Part shown: piece after piece, positions 21,507-34,700 of the stretch
Position numbering within the stretch: the first letter of the stretch is position 1
Layout: each line of letters starts with the position of its first letter
From: Siphonodentalium dalli
Taxonomy: Eukaryota > Mollusca > Scaphopoda > Gadilida > Siphonodentaliidae
Length of the DNA: 64,000 nt
Assembly (NCBI GenBank): GCA_032622095.1
Contig: CP136065.1
Span: 63,967,094 to 64,031,093 of the forward strand
Reading direction: 5' to 3'
Made by a program: the position numbers and the translations under genes
The notes under the pieces: generated by a model
The model's input: the letters and a program-made list of their open reading frames with translations, nothing else
Told to the model about the DNA's origin: nothing
The model's database searches: none

Positions 21507-22861
21507 GGGTGGATACACACATGCATGTAATCTCTGTAAATATCGTGTATTTGTAGTTTTACATGGATCATACACACCGTGTAATATGTGTCGGCTGACA
21601 ACCCAATCATTGCGACTGTGTTTGACCAACCTGAGTTAAACTCTGAACCGCTGAAGAGCCGTTGACTGGGACAAAGTCGTCAGGCCGCTTAAAATAATTA
21701 TTCGCGCGATAACTCAAATGGTCGACGTTCTGTTTATATCATTGTCAGTCTTCTATTGAATACCAATGATGGTCTCTCCCCAACGCATGGGGCTATGACC
21801 CCCAACATGCACGGGGAGCTATATTATCCCAGAAGTTACCGAATTCACCATTGCATATTTCCTCGACGGGGTGTGTGCACGCAGCACCCTGAATCATGAC
21901 ACCCTGCTTGATAAATATCGTAGTCATGTCTGTCGTGTCTGTTTTCTACGAGTGATTAATCTAATATGCAGCAATTTATGCTATTCATATAATTATTAAC
22001 ATATTATACAGCTTTAAATTTGAATGCATGGTGTTGCTGTTTGTCTTCATTCGGCGAAAGGGTTGTCTAGCTACGAGTTCCCAACTACGTCACCTTTCCT
22101 CTCTTGTGTTATACAGTTATACATGTATACGCAAAATTTACAACTATGGAATATTTAAGTAAAACATTATATTGTAATTCTTGCCCAGATAATCGCGGCT
22201 GATACATTGAATTAACTCCCTTAGTTATTGGAAGCTTTCGAGAACCAGCCCCTCCCCCAATCATGGATTATGGTCGAAAATGTTATAATCCAAGCTTGTG
22301 ACAGTTAGGAGCTTGTTGTTCAACCTTTGGCTTGAGAAACATATATATAAATGGGGGGGGGGGGTGTCACTCTTTTTAATTTCAACGCTGTACCTGCATT
22401 ATTTTTTGGCGCTATAATGAATATTTGCAATCCCAATTGAATTAATGTTATCACATGAGCTCGCTCTCAAATTATCAGAGAAATCTCAACAAGCCGTTTC
22501 ATATAAAAGAATTCTGCATATTTTATTTTTGTTTTGGATAACCCTGTTTCCAAGAAATGACAGAAACAAATCAAGTATAAAATCGACCGGCTCTAATCCA
22601 CTTTTCGAAATGAATTATAACTCGTGAAAAACAGCAATATATATCAGACAAGAATTACCCATTTCGGCATCCATGGAAGAAGACATGTTTATGGTTGGCC
22701 TGAAATTTCTTGATGGCAGTTTGTTTGATAATGGCTTATAACTACTCACTGGTGAAATTGACCTCTCGCGCGCAGGTGATTAATTTTGTCAATTATTGGT
22801 GTGGTCATGTAAAATACATGTATTTTACATACAGACATTACATGCATGTGTGTATCCACCC
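21507..22861. mobile_element. PIF/Harbinger-like non-autonomous transposon in array unit 2
   Basis: A 1355-bp insertion absent from the other units. Its ends are about 32-bp inverted repeats beginning GGGTGGATACACACATGC, with one mismatch. The flanks are TAA (21504-21506 and 22862-22864), while every other unit reads GTCTAACAGG at this site with a single TAA. A 3-bp TWA duplication and G-rich ends fit PIF/Harbinger. There is no transposase; frames inside are 60 codons or less. Confidence 0.85.
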
Positions 22862-23294
22862 TAACAGGTGATAAAACACATTTATAAACGAACGAAAAGG
22901 AGTCATATACGCTTTTTGTCATCTGTGATTCTGTTATGTTTTTGCGACCGCAATGTGAGGAGAGAGAGCGTATATATGTTATGACGGTTTGGAGTGTAAG
23001 CGCGACTCATAATCTCCGGGCCTCAAATTGTAGCGTCCAGAAACCCCCAACGTTGGTAAACTGAAATGTTCTTCATTCGAGATTTCATGCCTGCAGCTAT
23101 AGTATTTGAAAATTTTGGAACAAAAATAGCTTTATATTGTTCTGAATTTAAAAAATCTAATTTCCAATAAATATTTAGTGTAAAACGACTGTTTCCTGCT
23201 GTCATTCAACATTTAGACTGAAATTGCTATCATTTTCCAGGCATACACAATTTAACCCTTCCATGACTGGAGATTCCTGAAATTTTGCGAAATC

Positions 23295-23900
23295 TATTAT
23301 TATCTATTATGATCTAGAAAGAGTAAGTCAAGCGCAAAAGATTGTATGTTGTGGTATAATTAGACCGTGGTGTAACTTAAATCGGGAAAATGACTAATGA
23401 TTGCTTAATTGTCCGTCTGATTTGACATCAACTGAGTTTTTTTTTTAAATGAATACAATTTTCCGTCTAACAGGTGATAAAACACATTTATAAACGAACG
23501 AAAAGGAGTCATATACGCTTTTTGTCATCTGTGATTCTGTTATGTTTTTGCGACCGCAATGTGAGGAGAGAGAGCGTATATATGTTATGACGGTTTGGAG
23601 TGTAAGCGCGACTCATAATCTCCGGGCCTCAAATTGTAGCGTCCAGAAACCCCCAACGTTGGTAAACTGAAATGTTCTTCATTCGAGATTTCATGCCTGC
23701 AGCTATAGTATTTGAAAATTTTGGAACAAAAATAGCTTTATATTGTTCTGAATTTAAAAAATCTAATTTCCAATAAATATTTAGTGTAAAACGACTGTTT
23801 CCTGTTGTCATTCAACATTTAGACTGAAATTGCTATCATTTTCCAGGCATACACAATTTAACCCTTCCATGACTGGAGATTCCTGAAATTTTGCGAAATC
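23295..23900. repeat. 606-bp partial unit inside array unit 2
   Basis: After GCGAAATC the sequence jumps to TATTATTATCTATTATGATC, a point about 1135 bases further on in the unit, and then runs on to GCGAAATC again. ATC or ATCT is shared at both breakpoints, so an internal deletion by microhomology explains it. Confidence 0.85.
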
Positions 23901-25942
23901 CCTGTGCCAATGCATTCTCTTATATATGCGAGTCTCACACAGGGCGCCTCGCACATATAAGAGACACATATAAGAGATATTTACTTTGATCTTGTATAAG
24001 CCATGTGTGCATTCTCTTTATATATGTGTAAAATAGTGTAAATAATTGTCTCATGTCCCATGTGAAAATGGCTGAGAAATAAAGCATTCATTCATTCAGG
24101 CTCCCTATGGGAGATTCGCATATATTATAATGCACTGGTGCAGGGTCTTTAATGCTGCACCAGTCACACACAATTTAAGAGTAGACAAACGATTATACCT
24201 CTGGTTTAGTGGTCCTGACCATTTTGCATGTTGATACCTTTGTAATGTAACACAACTGTTACTGTAATTTGTCAACACACAGCATTAATCGCAGAGTAAG
24301 TTAACTATTTTTGTCTAAACAGTGGTCTAAATGTGATTTTCAGAATTGACCTTTTCCAATGTTTTATCAGATTGGGTATCTAATTGGATTTTGATCGGTA
24401 ATGCCACTGTAACAGTAATATTTACATAACATGGATATTAATAATAATTAAATATTGTTTTTCAGACTTTTATAAAATTCATGTTACATTACATGAACCC
24501 ACCCCTCTCTTATAGTCTCGTATAGGGGTACTGTACACTAAATCTGGCCATTTATGGGACCATCTCCTTTTATACTGAACATAATATGTGCAACAAATGT
24601 ATTAATTTGAGACATGGATGAGTGCAAAATACATTAATGTGCTCTATGAACGATGTAAACAACATGAGCACCCCCCCCCCCCCGTTTAATGGTGACAAAT
24701 CAAACATTAATACATAAAGTGGATTCTAATTCAAAATCAATATAGTTTTCGTAAAAATCACTAACAAAAATTCCAGAAAATACAAATTGATTGTCGCTGA
24801 TTATCAATAATAATTTTAAAATGAATTCACCATCGCCTCAGCAATATGTTTGAACGAGTGATCATTACAATAATAAAATTAAATGTACCTTACCTGTAAG
24901 CATCGGCTATAGATAGAGTTACAATTACAAATAATTGCACTTACTTCCCCGAACAGAATTACATCCTGCAAAATGTGCATAATCAGGTGTCACTGTATTA
25001 TTGGTTGAATTTGGACATTGGGCTGGTGTTTATATCTATTATTATCTATTATGATCTAGAAAGAGTAAGTCAAGCGCAAAAGATTGTATGTTGTGGTATA
25101 ATTAGACCGTGGTGTAACTTAAATCGGGAAAATGACTAATGATTGCTTAATTGTCCGTCTGATTTGACATCAACTGAGTTTTTTTTTTAAATGAATACAA
25201 TTTTCCGTCTAACAGGTGATAAAACACATTTATAAACGAACGAAAAGGAGTCATATACGCTTTTTGTCATCTGTGATTCTGTTATGTTTTTGCGACCGCA
25301 ATGTGAGGAGAGAGAGCGTATATATGTTATGACGGTTTGGAGTGTAAGCGCGACTCATAATCTCCGGGCCTCAAATTGTAGCGTCCAGAAACCCCCAACG
25401 TTGGTAAACTGAAATGTTCTTCATTCGAGATTTCATGCCTGCAGCTATAGTATTTGAAAATTTTGGAACAAAAATAGCTTTATATTGTTCTGAATTTAAA
25501 AAATCTAATTTCCAATAAATATTTAGTGTAAAACGACTGTTTCCTGTTGTCATTCAACATTTAGACTGAAATTGCTATCATTTTCCAGGCATACACAATT
25601 TAACCCTTCCATGACTGGAGATTCCTGAAATTTTGCGAAATCCCTGTGCCAATGCATTCTCTTATATATGCGAGTCTCACACAGGGCGCCTCGCACATAT
25701 AAGAGACACATATAAGAGATATTTACTTTGATCTTGTATAAGCCATGTGTGCATTCTCTTTATATATGTGTAAAATAGTGTAAATAATTGTCTCATGTCC
25801 CATGTGAAAATGGCTGAGAAATAAAGCATTCATTCATTCAGGCTCCCTATGGGAGATTCGCATATATTATAATGCACTGGTGCAGGGTCTTTAATGCTGC
25901 ACCAGTCACACACAATTTAAGAGTAGACAAACGATTATACCT

Positions 25943-28900
25943 CTGGTTTAGTGGTCCTGACCATTTTGCATGTTGATACCTTTGTAATGTAACACAACTG
26001 TTACTGTAATTTGTCAACACACAGCATTAATCGCAGAGTAAGTTAACTATTTTTGTCTAAACAGTGGTCTAAATGTGATTTTCAGAATTGACCTTTTCCA
26101 ATGTTTTATCAGATTGGGTATCTAATTGGATTTTGATCGGTAATGCCACTGTAACAGTAATATTTACATAACATGGATATTAATAATAATTAAATATTGT
26201 TTTTCAGACTTTTATAAAATTCATGTTACATTACATGAACCCACCCCTCTCTTATAGTCTCGTATAGGGGTACTGTACACTAAATCTGGCCATTTATGGG
26301 ACCATCTCCTTTTATACTGAACATAATATGTGCAACAAATGTATTAATTTGAGACATGGATGAGTGCAAAATACATTAATGTGCTCTATGAACGATGTAA
26401 ACAACATGAGCACCCCCCCCCCCGTTTAATGGTGACAAATCAAACATTAATACATAAAGTGGATTCTAATTCAAAATCAATATAGTTTTCGTAAAAATCA
26501 CTAACAAAAATTCCAGAAAATACAAATTGATTGTCGCTGATTATCAATAATAATTTTAAAATGAATTCACCATCGCCTCAGCAATATGTTTGAACGAGTG
26601 ATCATTACAATAATAAAATTAAATGTACCTTACCTGTAAGCATCGGCTATAGATAGAGTTACAATTACAAATAATTGCACTTACTTCCCCGAACAGAATT
26701 ACATCCTGCAAAATGTGCATAATCAGGTGTCACTGTATTATTGGTTGAATTTGGACATTGGGCTGGTGTTTATATCTATTATTATCTATTATGATCTAGA
26801 AAGAGTAAGTCAAGCGCAAAAGATTGTATGTTGTGGTATAATTAGACCGTGGTGTAACTTAAATCGGGAAAATGACTAATGATTGCTTAATTGTCCGTCT
26901 GATTTGACATCAACTGAGTTTTTTTTTTTAAATGAATACAATTTTCCGTCTAACAGGTGATAAAACACATTTATAAACGAACGAAAAGGAGTCATGTACG
27001 CTTTTTGTCATCTGTGATTCTGTTATGTTTTTGCGACCGCAATGTGAGGAGAGAGAGCGTATATATGTTATGACGGTTTGGAGTGTAAGCGCGACTCATA
27101 ATCTCCGGGCCTCAAATTGTAGCGTCCAGAAACCCCCAACGTTGGTAAACTGAAATGTTCTTCATTCGAGATTTCATGCCTGCAGCTATAGTATTTGAAA
27201 AATTTGGAACAAAAATAGCTTTATATTGTTCTGAATTTAAAAAATCTAATTTCCAATAAATATTTAGTGTAAAACGACTGTTTCCTGCTGTCATTCAACA
27301 TTTAGACTGAAATTGCTATCATTTTCCAGGCATACACAATTTAACCCTTCCATGACTGGAGATTCCTGAAATTTTGCGAAATCCCTGTGCCAATGCATTC
27401 TCTTATATATGCGAGTCTCGCACATATAAGAGACACATATAAGAGATATTTACTTTGATCTTGTATAAGCCATGTGTGCATTCTCTTTATATATGTGTAA
27501 AATAGTGTAAATAATTGTCTCATGTCCCATGTGAAAATGGCTGAGAAATAAAGCATTCATTCATTCAGGCTCCCTATGGGAGATTCGCATATATTATAAT
27601 GCACTGGTGCAGGGTCTTTAATGCTGCACCAGTCACACACAATTTAAGAGTAGACAAACGATTATACCTCTGGTTTAGTGGTCCTGACCATTTTGCATGT
27701 TGATACCTTTGTAATGTAACACAACTGTTACTGTAATTTGTCAACACACAGCATTAATCGCAGAGTAAGTTAACTATTTTTGTCTAAACAGTGGTCTAAA
27801 TGTGATTTTCAGAATTGACCTTTTCCAATGTTTTATCAGATTGGGTATCTAATTGGATTTTGATCGGTAATGCCACTGTAACAGTAATATTTACATAACA
27901 TGGATATTAATAATAATTAAATATTGTTTTTCAGACTTTTATAAAATTCATGTTACATTACATGAACCCACCCCTCTCTTATAGTCTCGTATAGGGGTAC
28001 TGTACACTAAATCTGGCCATTTATGGGACCATCTCCTTTTATACTGAACATAATATGTGCAACAAATGTATTAATTTGAGACATGGATGAGTGCAAAATA
28101 CATTAATGTGCTCTATGAACGATGTAAACAACATGAGCACCCCCCCCCGTTTAATGGTGACAAATCAAACATTAATACATAAAGTGGATTCTAATTCAAA
28201 ATCAATATAGTTTTCGTAAAAATCACTAACAAAAATTCCAGAAAATACAAATTGATTGTCGCTGATTATCAATAATAATTTTAAAATGAATTCACCATCG
28301 CCTCAGCAATATGTTTGAACGAGTGATCATTACAATAATAAAATTAAATGTACCTTACCTGTAAGCATCGGCTATAGATAGAGTTACAATTACAAATAAT
28401 TGCACTTACTTCCCCGAACAGAATTACATCCTGCAAAATGTGCATAATCAGGTGTCACTGTATTATTGGTTGAATTTGGACATTGGGCTGGTGTTTATAT
28501 CTATTATTATCTATTATGATCTAGAAAGAGTAAGTCAAGCGCAAAAGATTGTATGTTGTGGTATAATTAGACCGTGGTGTAACTTAAATCGGGAAAATGA
28601 CTAATGATTGCTTAATTGTCCGTCTGATTTGACATCAACTGAGTTTTTTTTTTAAATGAATACAATTTTCCGTCTAACAGGTGATAAAACACATTTATAA
28701 ACGAACGAAAAGGAGTCATATACGCTTTTTGTCATCTGTGATTCTGTTATGTTTTTGCGACCGCAATGTGAGGAGAGAGAGCGTATATATGTTATGACGG
28801 TTTGGAGTGTAAGCGCGACTCATAATCTCCGGGCCTCAAATTGTAGCGTCCAGAAACCCCCAACGTTGGTAAACTGAAATGTTCTTCATTCGAGATTTCA

Positions 28901-31752
28901 TGCCTGCAGCTATAGTATTTGAAAATTTTGGAACAAAAATAGCTTTATATTGTTCTGAATTTAAAAAATCTAATTTCCAATAAATATTTAGTGTAAAACG
29001 ACTGTTTCCTGCTGTCATTCAACATTTAGACTGAAATTGCTATCATTTTCCAGGCATACACAATTTAACCCTTCCATGACTGGAGATTCCTGAAATTTTG
29101 CGAAATCTATTATTATCTATTATGATCTAGAAAGAGTAAGTCAAGCGCAAAAGATTGTATGTTGTGGTATAATTAGACCGTGGTGTAACTTAAATCGGGA
29201 AAATGACTAATGATTGCTTAATTGTCCGTCTGATTTGACATCAACTGAGTTTTTTTTTTAAATGAATACAATTTTCCGTCTAACAGGTGATAAAACACAT
29301 TTATAAACGAACGAAAAGGAGTCATATACGCTTTTTGTCATCTGTGATTCTGTTATGTTTTTGCGACCGCAATGTGAGGAGAGAGAGCGTATATATGTTA
29401 TGACGGTTTGGAGTGTAAGCGCGACTCATAATCTCCGGGCCTCAAATTGTAGCGTCCAGAAACCCCCAACGTTGGTAAACTGAAATGTTCTTCATTCGAG
29501 ATTTCATGCCTGCAGCTATAGTATTTGAAAATTTTGGAACAAAAATAGCTTTATATTGTTCTGAATTTAAAAAATCTAATTTCCAATAAATATTTAGTGT
29601 AAAACGACTGTTTCCTGTTGTCATTCAACATTTAGACTGAAATTGCTATCATTTTCCAGGCATACACAATTTAACCCTTCCATGACTGGAGATTCCTGAA
29701 ATTTTGCGAAATCCCTGTGCCAATGCATTCTCTTATATATGCGAGTCTCACACAGGGCGCCTCGCACATATAAGAGACACATATAAGAGATATTTACTTT
29801 GATCTTGTATAAGCCATGTGTGCATTCTCTTTATATATGTGTAAAATAGTGTAAATAATTGTCTCATGTCCCATGTGAAAATGGCTGAGAAATAAAGCAT
29901 TCATTCATTCAGGCTCCCTATGGGAGATTCGCATATATTATAATGCACTGGTGCAGGGTCTTTAATGCTGCACCAGTCACACACAATTTAAGAGTAGACA
30001 AACGATTATACCTCTGGTTTAGTGGTCCTGACCATTTTGCATGTTGATACCTTTGTAATGTAACACAACTGTTACTGTAATTTGTCAACACACAGCATTA
30101 ATCGCAGAGTAAGTTAACTATTTTTGTCTAAACAGTGGTCTAAATGTGATTTTCAGAATTGACCTTTTCCAATGTTTTATCAGATTGGGTATCTAATTGG
30201 ATTTTGATCGGTAATGCCACTGTAACAGTAATATTTACATAACATGGATATTAATAATAATTAAATATTGTTTTTCAGACTTTTATAAAATTCATGTTAC
30301 ATTACATGAACCCACCCCTCTCTTATAGTCTCGTATAGGGGTACTGTACACTAAATCTGGCCATTTATGGGACCATCTCCTTTTATACTGAACATAATAT
30401 GTGCAACAAATGTATTAATTTGAGACATGGATGAGTGCAAAATACATTAATGTGCTCTATGAACGATGTAAACAACATGAGCACCCCCCCCCCGTTTAAT
30501 GGTGACAAATCAAACATTAATACATAAAGTGGATTCTAATTCAAAATCAATATAGTTTTCGTAAAAATCACTAACAAAAATTCCAGAAAATACAAATTGA
30601 TTGTCGCTGATTATCAATAATAATTTTAAAATGAATTCACCATCGCCTCAGCAATATGTTTGAACGAGTGATCATTACAATAATAAAATTAAATGTACCT
30701 TACCTGTAAGCATCGGCTATAGATAGAGTTACAATTACAAATAATTGCACTTACTTCCCCGAACAGAATTACATCCTGCAAAATGTGCATAATCAGGTGT
30801 CACTGTATTATTGGTTGAATTTGGACATTGGGCTGGTGTTTATATCTATTATTATCTATTATGATCTAGAAAGAGTAAGTCAAGCGCAAAAGATTGTATG
30901 TTGTGGTATAATTAGACCGTGGTGTAACTTAAATCGGGAAAATGACTAATGATTGCTTAATTGTCCGTCTGATTTGACATCAACTGAGTTTTTTTTTTAA
31001 ATGAATACAATTTTCCGTCTAACAGGTGATAAAACACATTTATAAACGAACGAAAAGGAGTCATATACGCTTTTTGTCATCTGTGATTCTGTTATGTTTT
31101 TGCGACCGCAATGTGAGGAGAGAGAGCGTATATATGTTATGACGGTTTGGAGTGTAAGCGCGACTCATAATCTCCGGGCCTCAAATTGTAGCGTCCAGAA
31201 ACCCCCAACGTTGGTAAACTGAAATGTTCTTCATTCGAGATTTCATGCCTGCAGCTATAGTATTTGAAAATTTTGGAACAAAAATAGCTTTATATTGTTC
31301 TGAATTTAAAAAATCTAATTTCCAATAAATATTTAGTGTAAAACGACTGTTTCCTGTTGTCATTCAACATTTAGACTGAAATTGCTATCATTTTCCAGGC
31401 ATACACAATTTAACCCTTCCATGACTGGAGATTCCTGAAATTTTGCGAAATCCCTGTGCCAATGCATTCTCTTATATATGCGAGTCTCACACAGGGCGCC
31501 TCGCACATATAAGAGACACATATAAGAGATATTTACTTTGATCTTGTATAAGCCATGTGTGCATTCTCTTTATATATGTGTAAAATAGTGTAAATAATTG
31601 TCTCATGTCCCATGTGAAAATGGCTGAGAAATAAAGCATTCATTCATTCAGGCTCCCTATGGGAGATTCGCATATATTATAATGCACTGGTGCAGGGTCT
31701 TTAATGCTGCACCAGTCACACACAATTTAAGAGTAGACAAACGATTATACCT
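25943..31752. repeat. Array units 4-6 (second A-B-C block)
   Basis: Unit 4 (1727 bp) repeats the unit 1 variant (CATGTACGC, missing 14-bp block, AAAAATTTGG). Unit 5 (2344 bp) repeats the unit 2 variant with the same 606-bp extra segment but no transposon. Unit 6 is standard. Block length 5810, against 5816 for units 1-3 once the insertion is removed. Confidence 0.9.
29108..29713. repeat. 606-bp partial unit inside array unit 5
   Basis: The junction and length are the same as at 23295-23900. Identical breakpoints in two units show that the deleted unit was copied as part of a larger block rather than arising twice. Confidence 0.85.
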
Positions 31753-34700
31753 CTGGTTTAGTGGTCCTGACCATTTTGCATGTTGATACCTTTGTAATGT
31801 AACACAACTGTTACTGTAATTTGTCAACACACAGCATTAATCGCAGAGTAAGTTAACTATTTTTGTCTAAACAGTGGTCTAAATGTGATTTTCAGAACTG
31901 ACCTTTTCCAATGTTTTATCAGATTGGGTATCTAATTGGATTTTGATCGGTAATGCCACTGTAACAGTAATATTTACATAACATGGATATTAATAATAAT
32001 TAAATATTGTTTTTCAGACTTTTATAAAATTCATGTTACATTACATGAACCCACCCCTCTCTTATAGTCTCGTATAGGGGTACTGTACACTAAATCTGGC
32101 CATTTATGGGACCATCTCCTTTTATACTGAACATAATATGTGCAACAAATGTATTAATTTGAGACATGGATGAGTGCAAAATACATTAATGTGCTCTATG
32201 AACGATGTAAACAACATGAGCACCCCCCCCCGTTTAATGGTGACAAATCAAACATTAATACATAAAGTGGATTCTAATTCAAAATCAATATAGTTTTCGT
32301 AAAAATCACTAACAAAAATTCCAGAAAATACAAATTGATTGTCGCTGATTATCAATAATAATTTTAAAATGAATTCACCATCGCCTCAGCAATATGTTTG
32401 AACGAGTGATCATTACAATAATAAAATTAAATGTACCTTACCTGTAAGCATCGGCTATAGATAGAGTTACAATTACAAATAATTGCACTTACTTCCCCGA
32501 ACAGAATTACATCCTGCAAAATGTGCATAATCAGGTGTCACTGTATTATTGGTTGAATTTGGACATTGGGCTGGTGTTTATATCTATTATTATCTATTAT
32601 GATCTAGAAAGAGTAAGTCAAGCGCAAAAGATTGTATGTTGTGGTATAATTAGACCGTGGTGTAACTTAAATCGGGAAAATGACTAATGATTGCTTAATT
32701 GTCCGTCTGATTTGACATCAACTGAGTTTTTTTTTTAAATGAATACAATTTTCCGTCTAACAGGTGATAAAACACATTTATAAACGAACGAAAAGGAGTC
32801 ATATACGCTTTTTGTCATCTGTGATTCTGTTATGTTTTTGCGACCGCAATGTGAGGAGAGAGAGCGTATATATGTTATGACGGTTTGGAGTGTAAGCGCG
32901 ACTCATAATCTCCGGGCCTCAAATTGTAGCGTCCAGAAACCCCCAACGTTGGTAAACTGAAATGTTCTTCATTCGAGATTTCATGCCTGCAGCTATAGTA
33001 TTTGAAAATTTTGGAACAAAAATAGCTTTATATTGTTCTGAATTTAAAAAATCTAATTTCCAATAAATATTTAGTGTAAAACGACTGTTTCCTGTTGTCA
33101 TTCAACATTTAGACTGAAATTGCTATCATTTTCCAGGCATACACAATTTAACCCTTCCATGACTGGAGATTCCTGAAATTTTGCGAAATCCCTGTGCCAA
33201 TGCATTCTCTTATATATGCGAGTCTCACACAGGGCGCCTCGCACATATAAGAGACACATATAAGAGATATTTACTTTGATCTTGTATAAGCCATGTGTGC
33301 ATTCTCTTTATATATGTGTAAAATAGTGTAAATAATTGTCTCATGTCCCATGTGAAAATGGCTGAGAAATAAAGCATTCATTCATTCAGGCTCCCTATGG
33401 GAGATTCGCATATATTATAATGCACTGGTGCAGGGTCTTTAATGCTGCACCAGTCACACACAATTTAAGAGTAGACAAACGATTATACCTCTGGTTTAGT
33501 GGTCCTGACCATTTTGCATGTTGATACCTTTGTAATGTAACACAACTGTTACTGTAATTTGTCAACACACAGCATTAATCGCAGAGTAAGTTAACTATTT
33601 TTGTCTAAACAGTGGTCTAAATGTGATTTTCAGAATTGACCTTTTCCAATGTTTTATCAGATTGGGTATCTAATTGGATTTTGATCGGTAATGCCACTGT
33701 AACAGTAATATTTACATAACATGGATATTAATAATAATTAAATATTGTTTTTCAGACTTTTATAAAATTCATGTTACATTACATGAACCCACCCCTCTCT
33801 TATAGTCTCGTATAGGGGTACTGTACACTAAATCTGGCCATTTATGGGACCATCTCCTTTTATACTGAACATAATATGTGCAACAAATGTATTAATTTGA
33901 GACATGGATGAGTGCAAAATACATTAATGTGCTCTATGAACGATGTAAACAACATGAGCACCCCCCCCCCGTTTAATGGTGACAAATCAAACATTAATAC
34001 ATAAAGTGGATTCTAATTCAAAATCAATATAGTTTTCGTAAAAATCACTAACAAAAATTCCAGAAAATACAAATTGATTGTCGCTGATTATCAATAATAA
34101 TTTTAAAATGAATTCACCATCGCCTCAGCAATATGTTTGAACGAGTGATCATTACAATAATAAAATTAAATGTACCTTACCTGTAAGCATCGGCTATAGA
34201 TAGAGTTACAATTACAAATAATTGCACTTACTTCCCCGAACAGAATTACATCCTGCAAAATGTGCATAATCAGGTGTCACTGTATTATTGGTTGAATTTG
34301 GACATTGGGCTGGTGTTTATATCTATTATTATCTATTATGATCTAGAAAGAGTAAGTCAAGCGCAAAAGATTGTATGTTGTGGTATAATTAGACCGTGGT
34401 GTAACTTAAATCGGGAAAATGACTAATGATTGCTTAATTGTCCGTCTGATTTGACATCAACTGAGTTTTTTTTTTAAATGAATACAATTTTCCGTCTAAC
34501 AGGTGATAAAACACATTTATAAACGAACGAAAAGGAGTCATATACGCTTTTTGTCATCTGTGATTCTGTTATGTTTTTGCGACCGCAATGTGAGGAGAGA
34601 GAGCGTATATATGTTATGACGGTTTGGAGTGTAAGCGCGACTCATAATCTCCGGGCCTCAAATTGTAGCGTCCAGAAACCCCCAACGTTGGTAAACTGAA

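Larger units (their letters stand above)
18769..24200. repeat. Array units 1-2 (A and B types, first set)
   Basis: Unit 1 (1724 bp) has edge-specific differences, including GAGCGCCC for GAGCACCC and AAAAAAAATCCAG for ACAAAAATTCCAG. Unit 2 (3708 bp) equals a standard unit plus a 606-bp partial unit plus the 1355-bp Harbinger-like insertion with its duplicated TAA. Confidence 0.9.
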
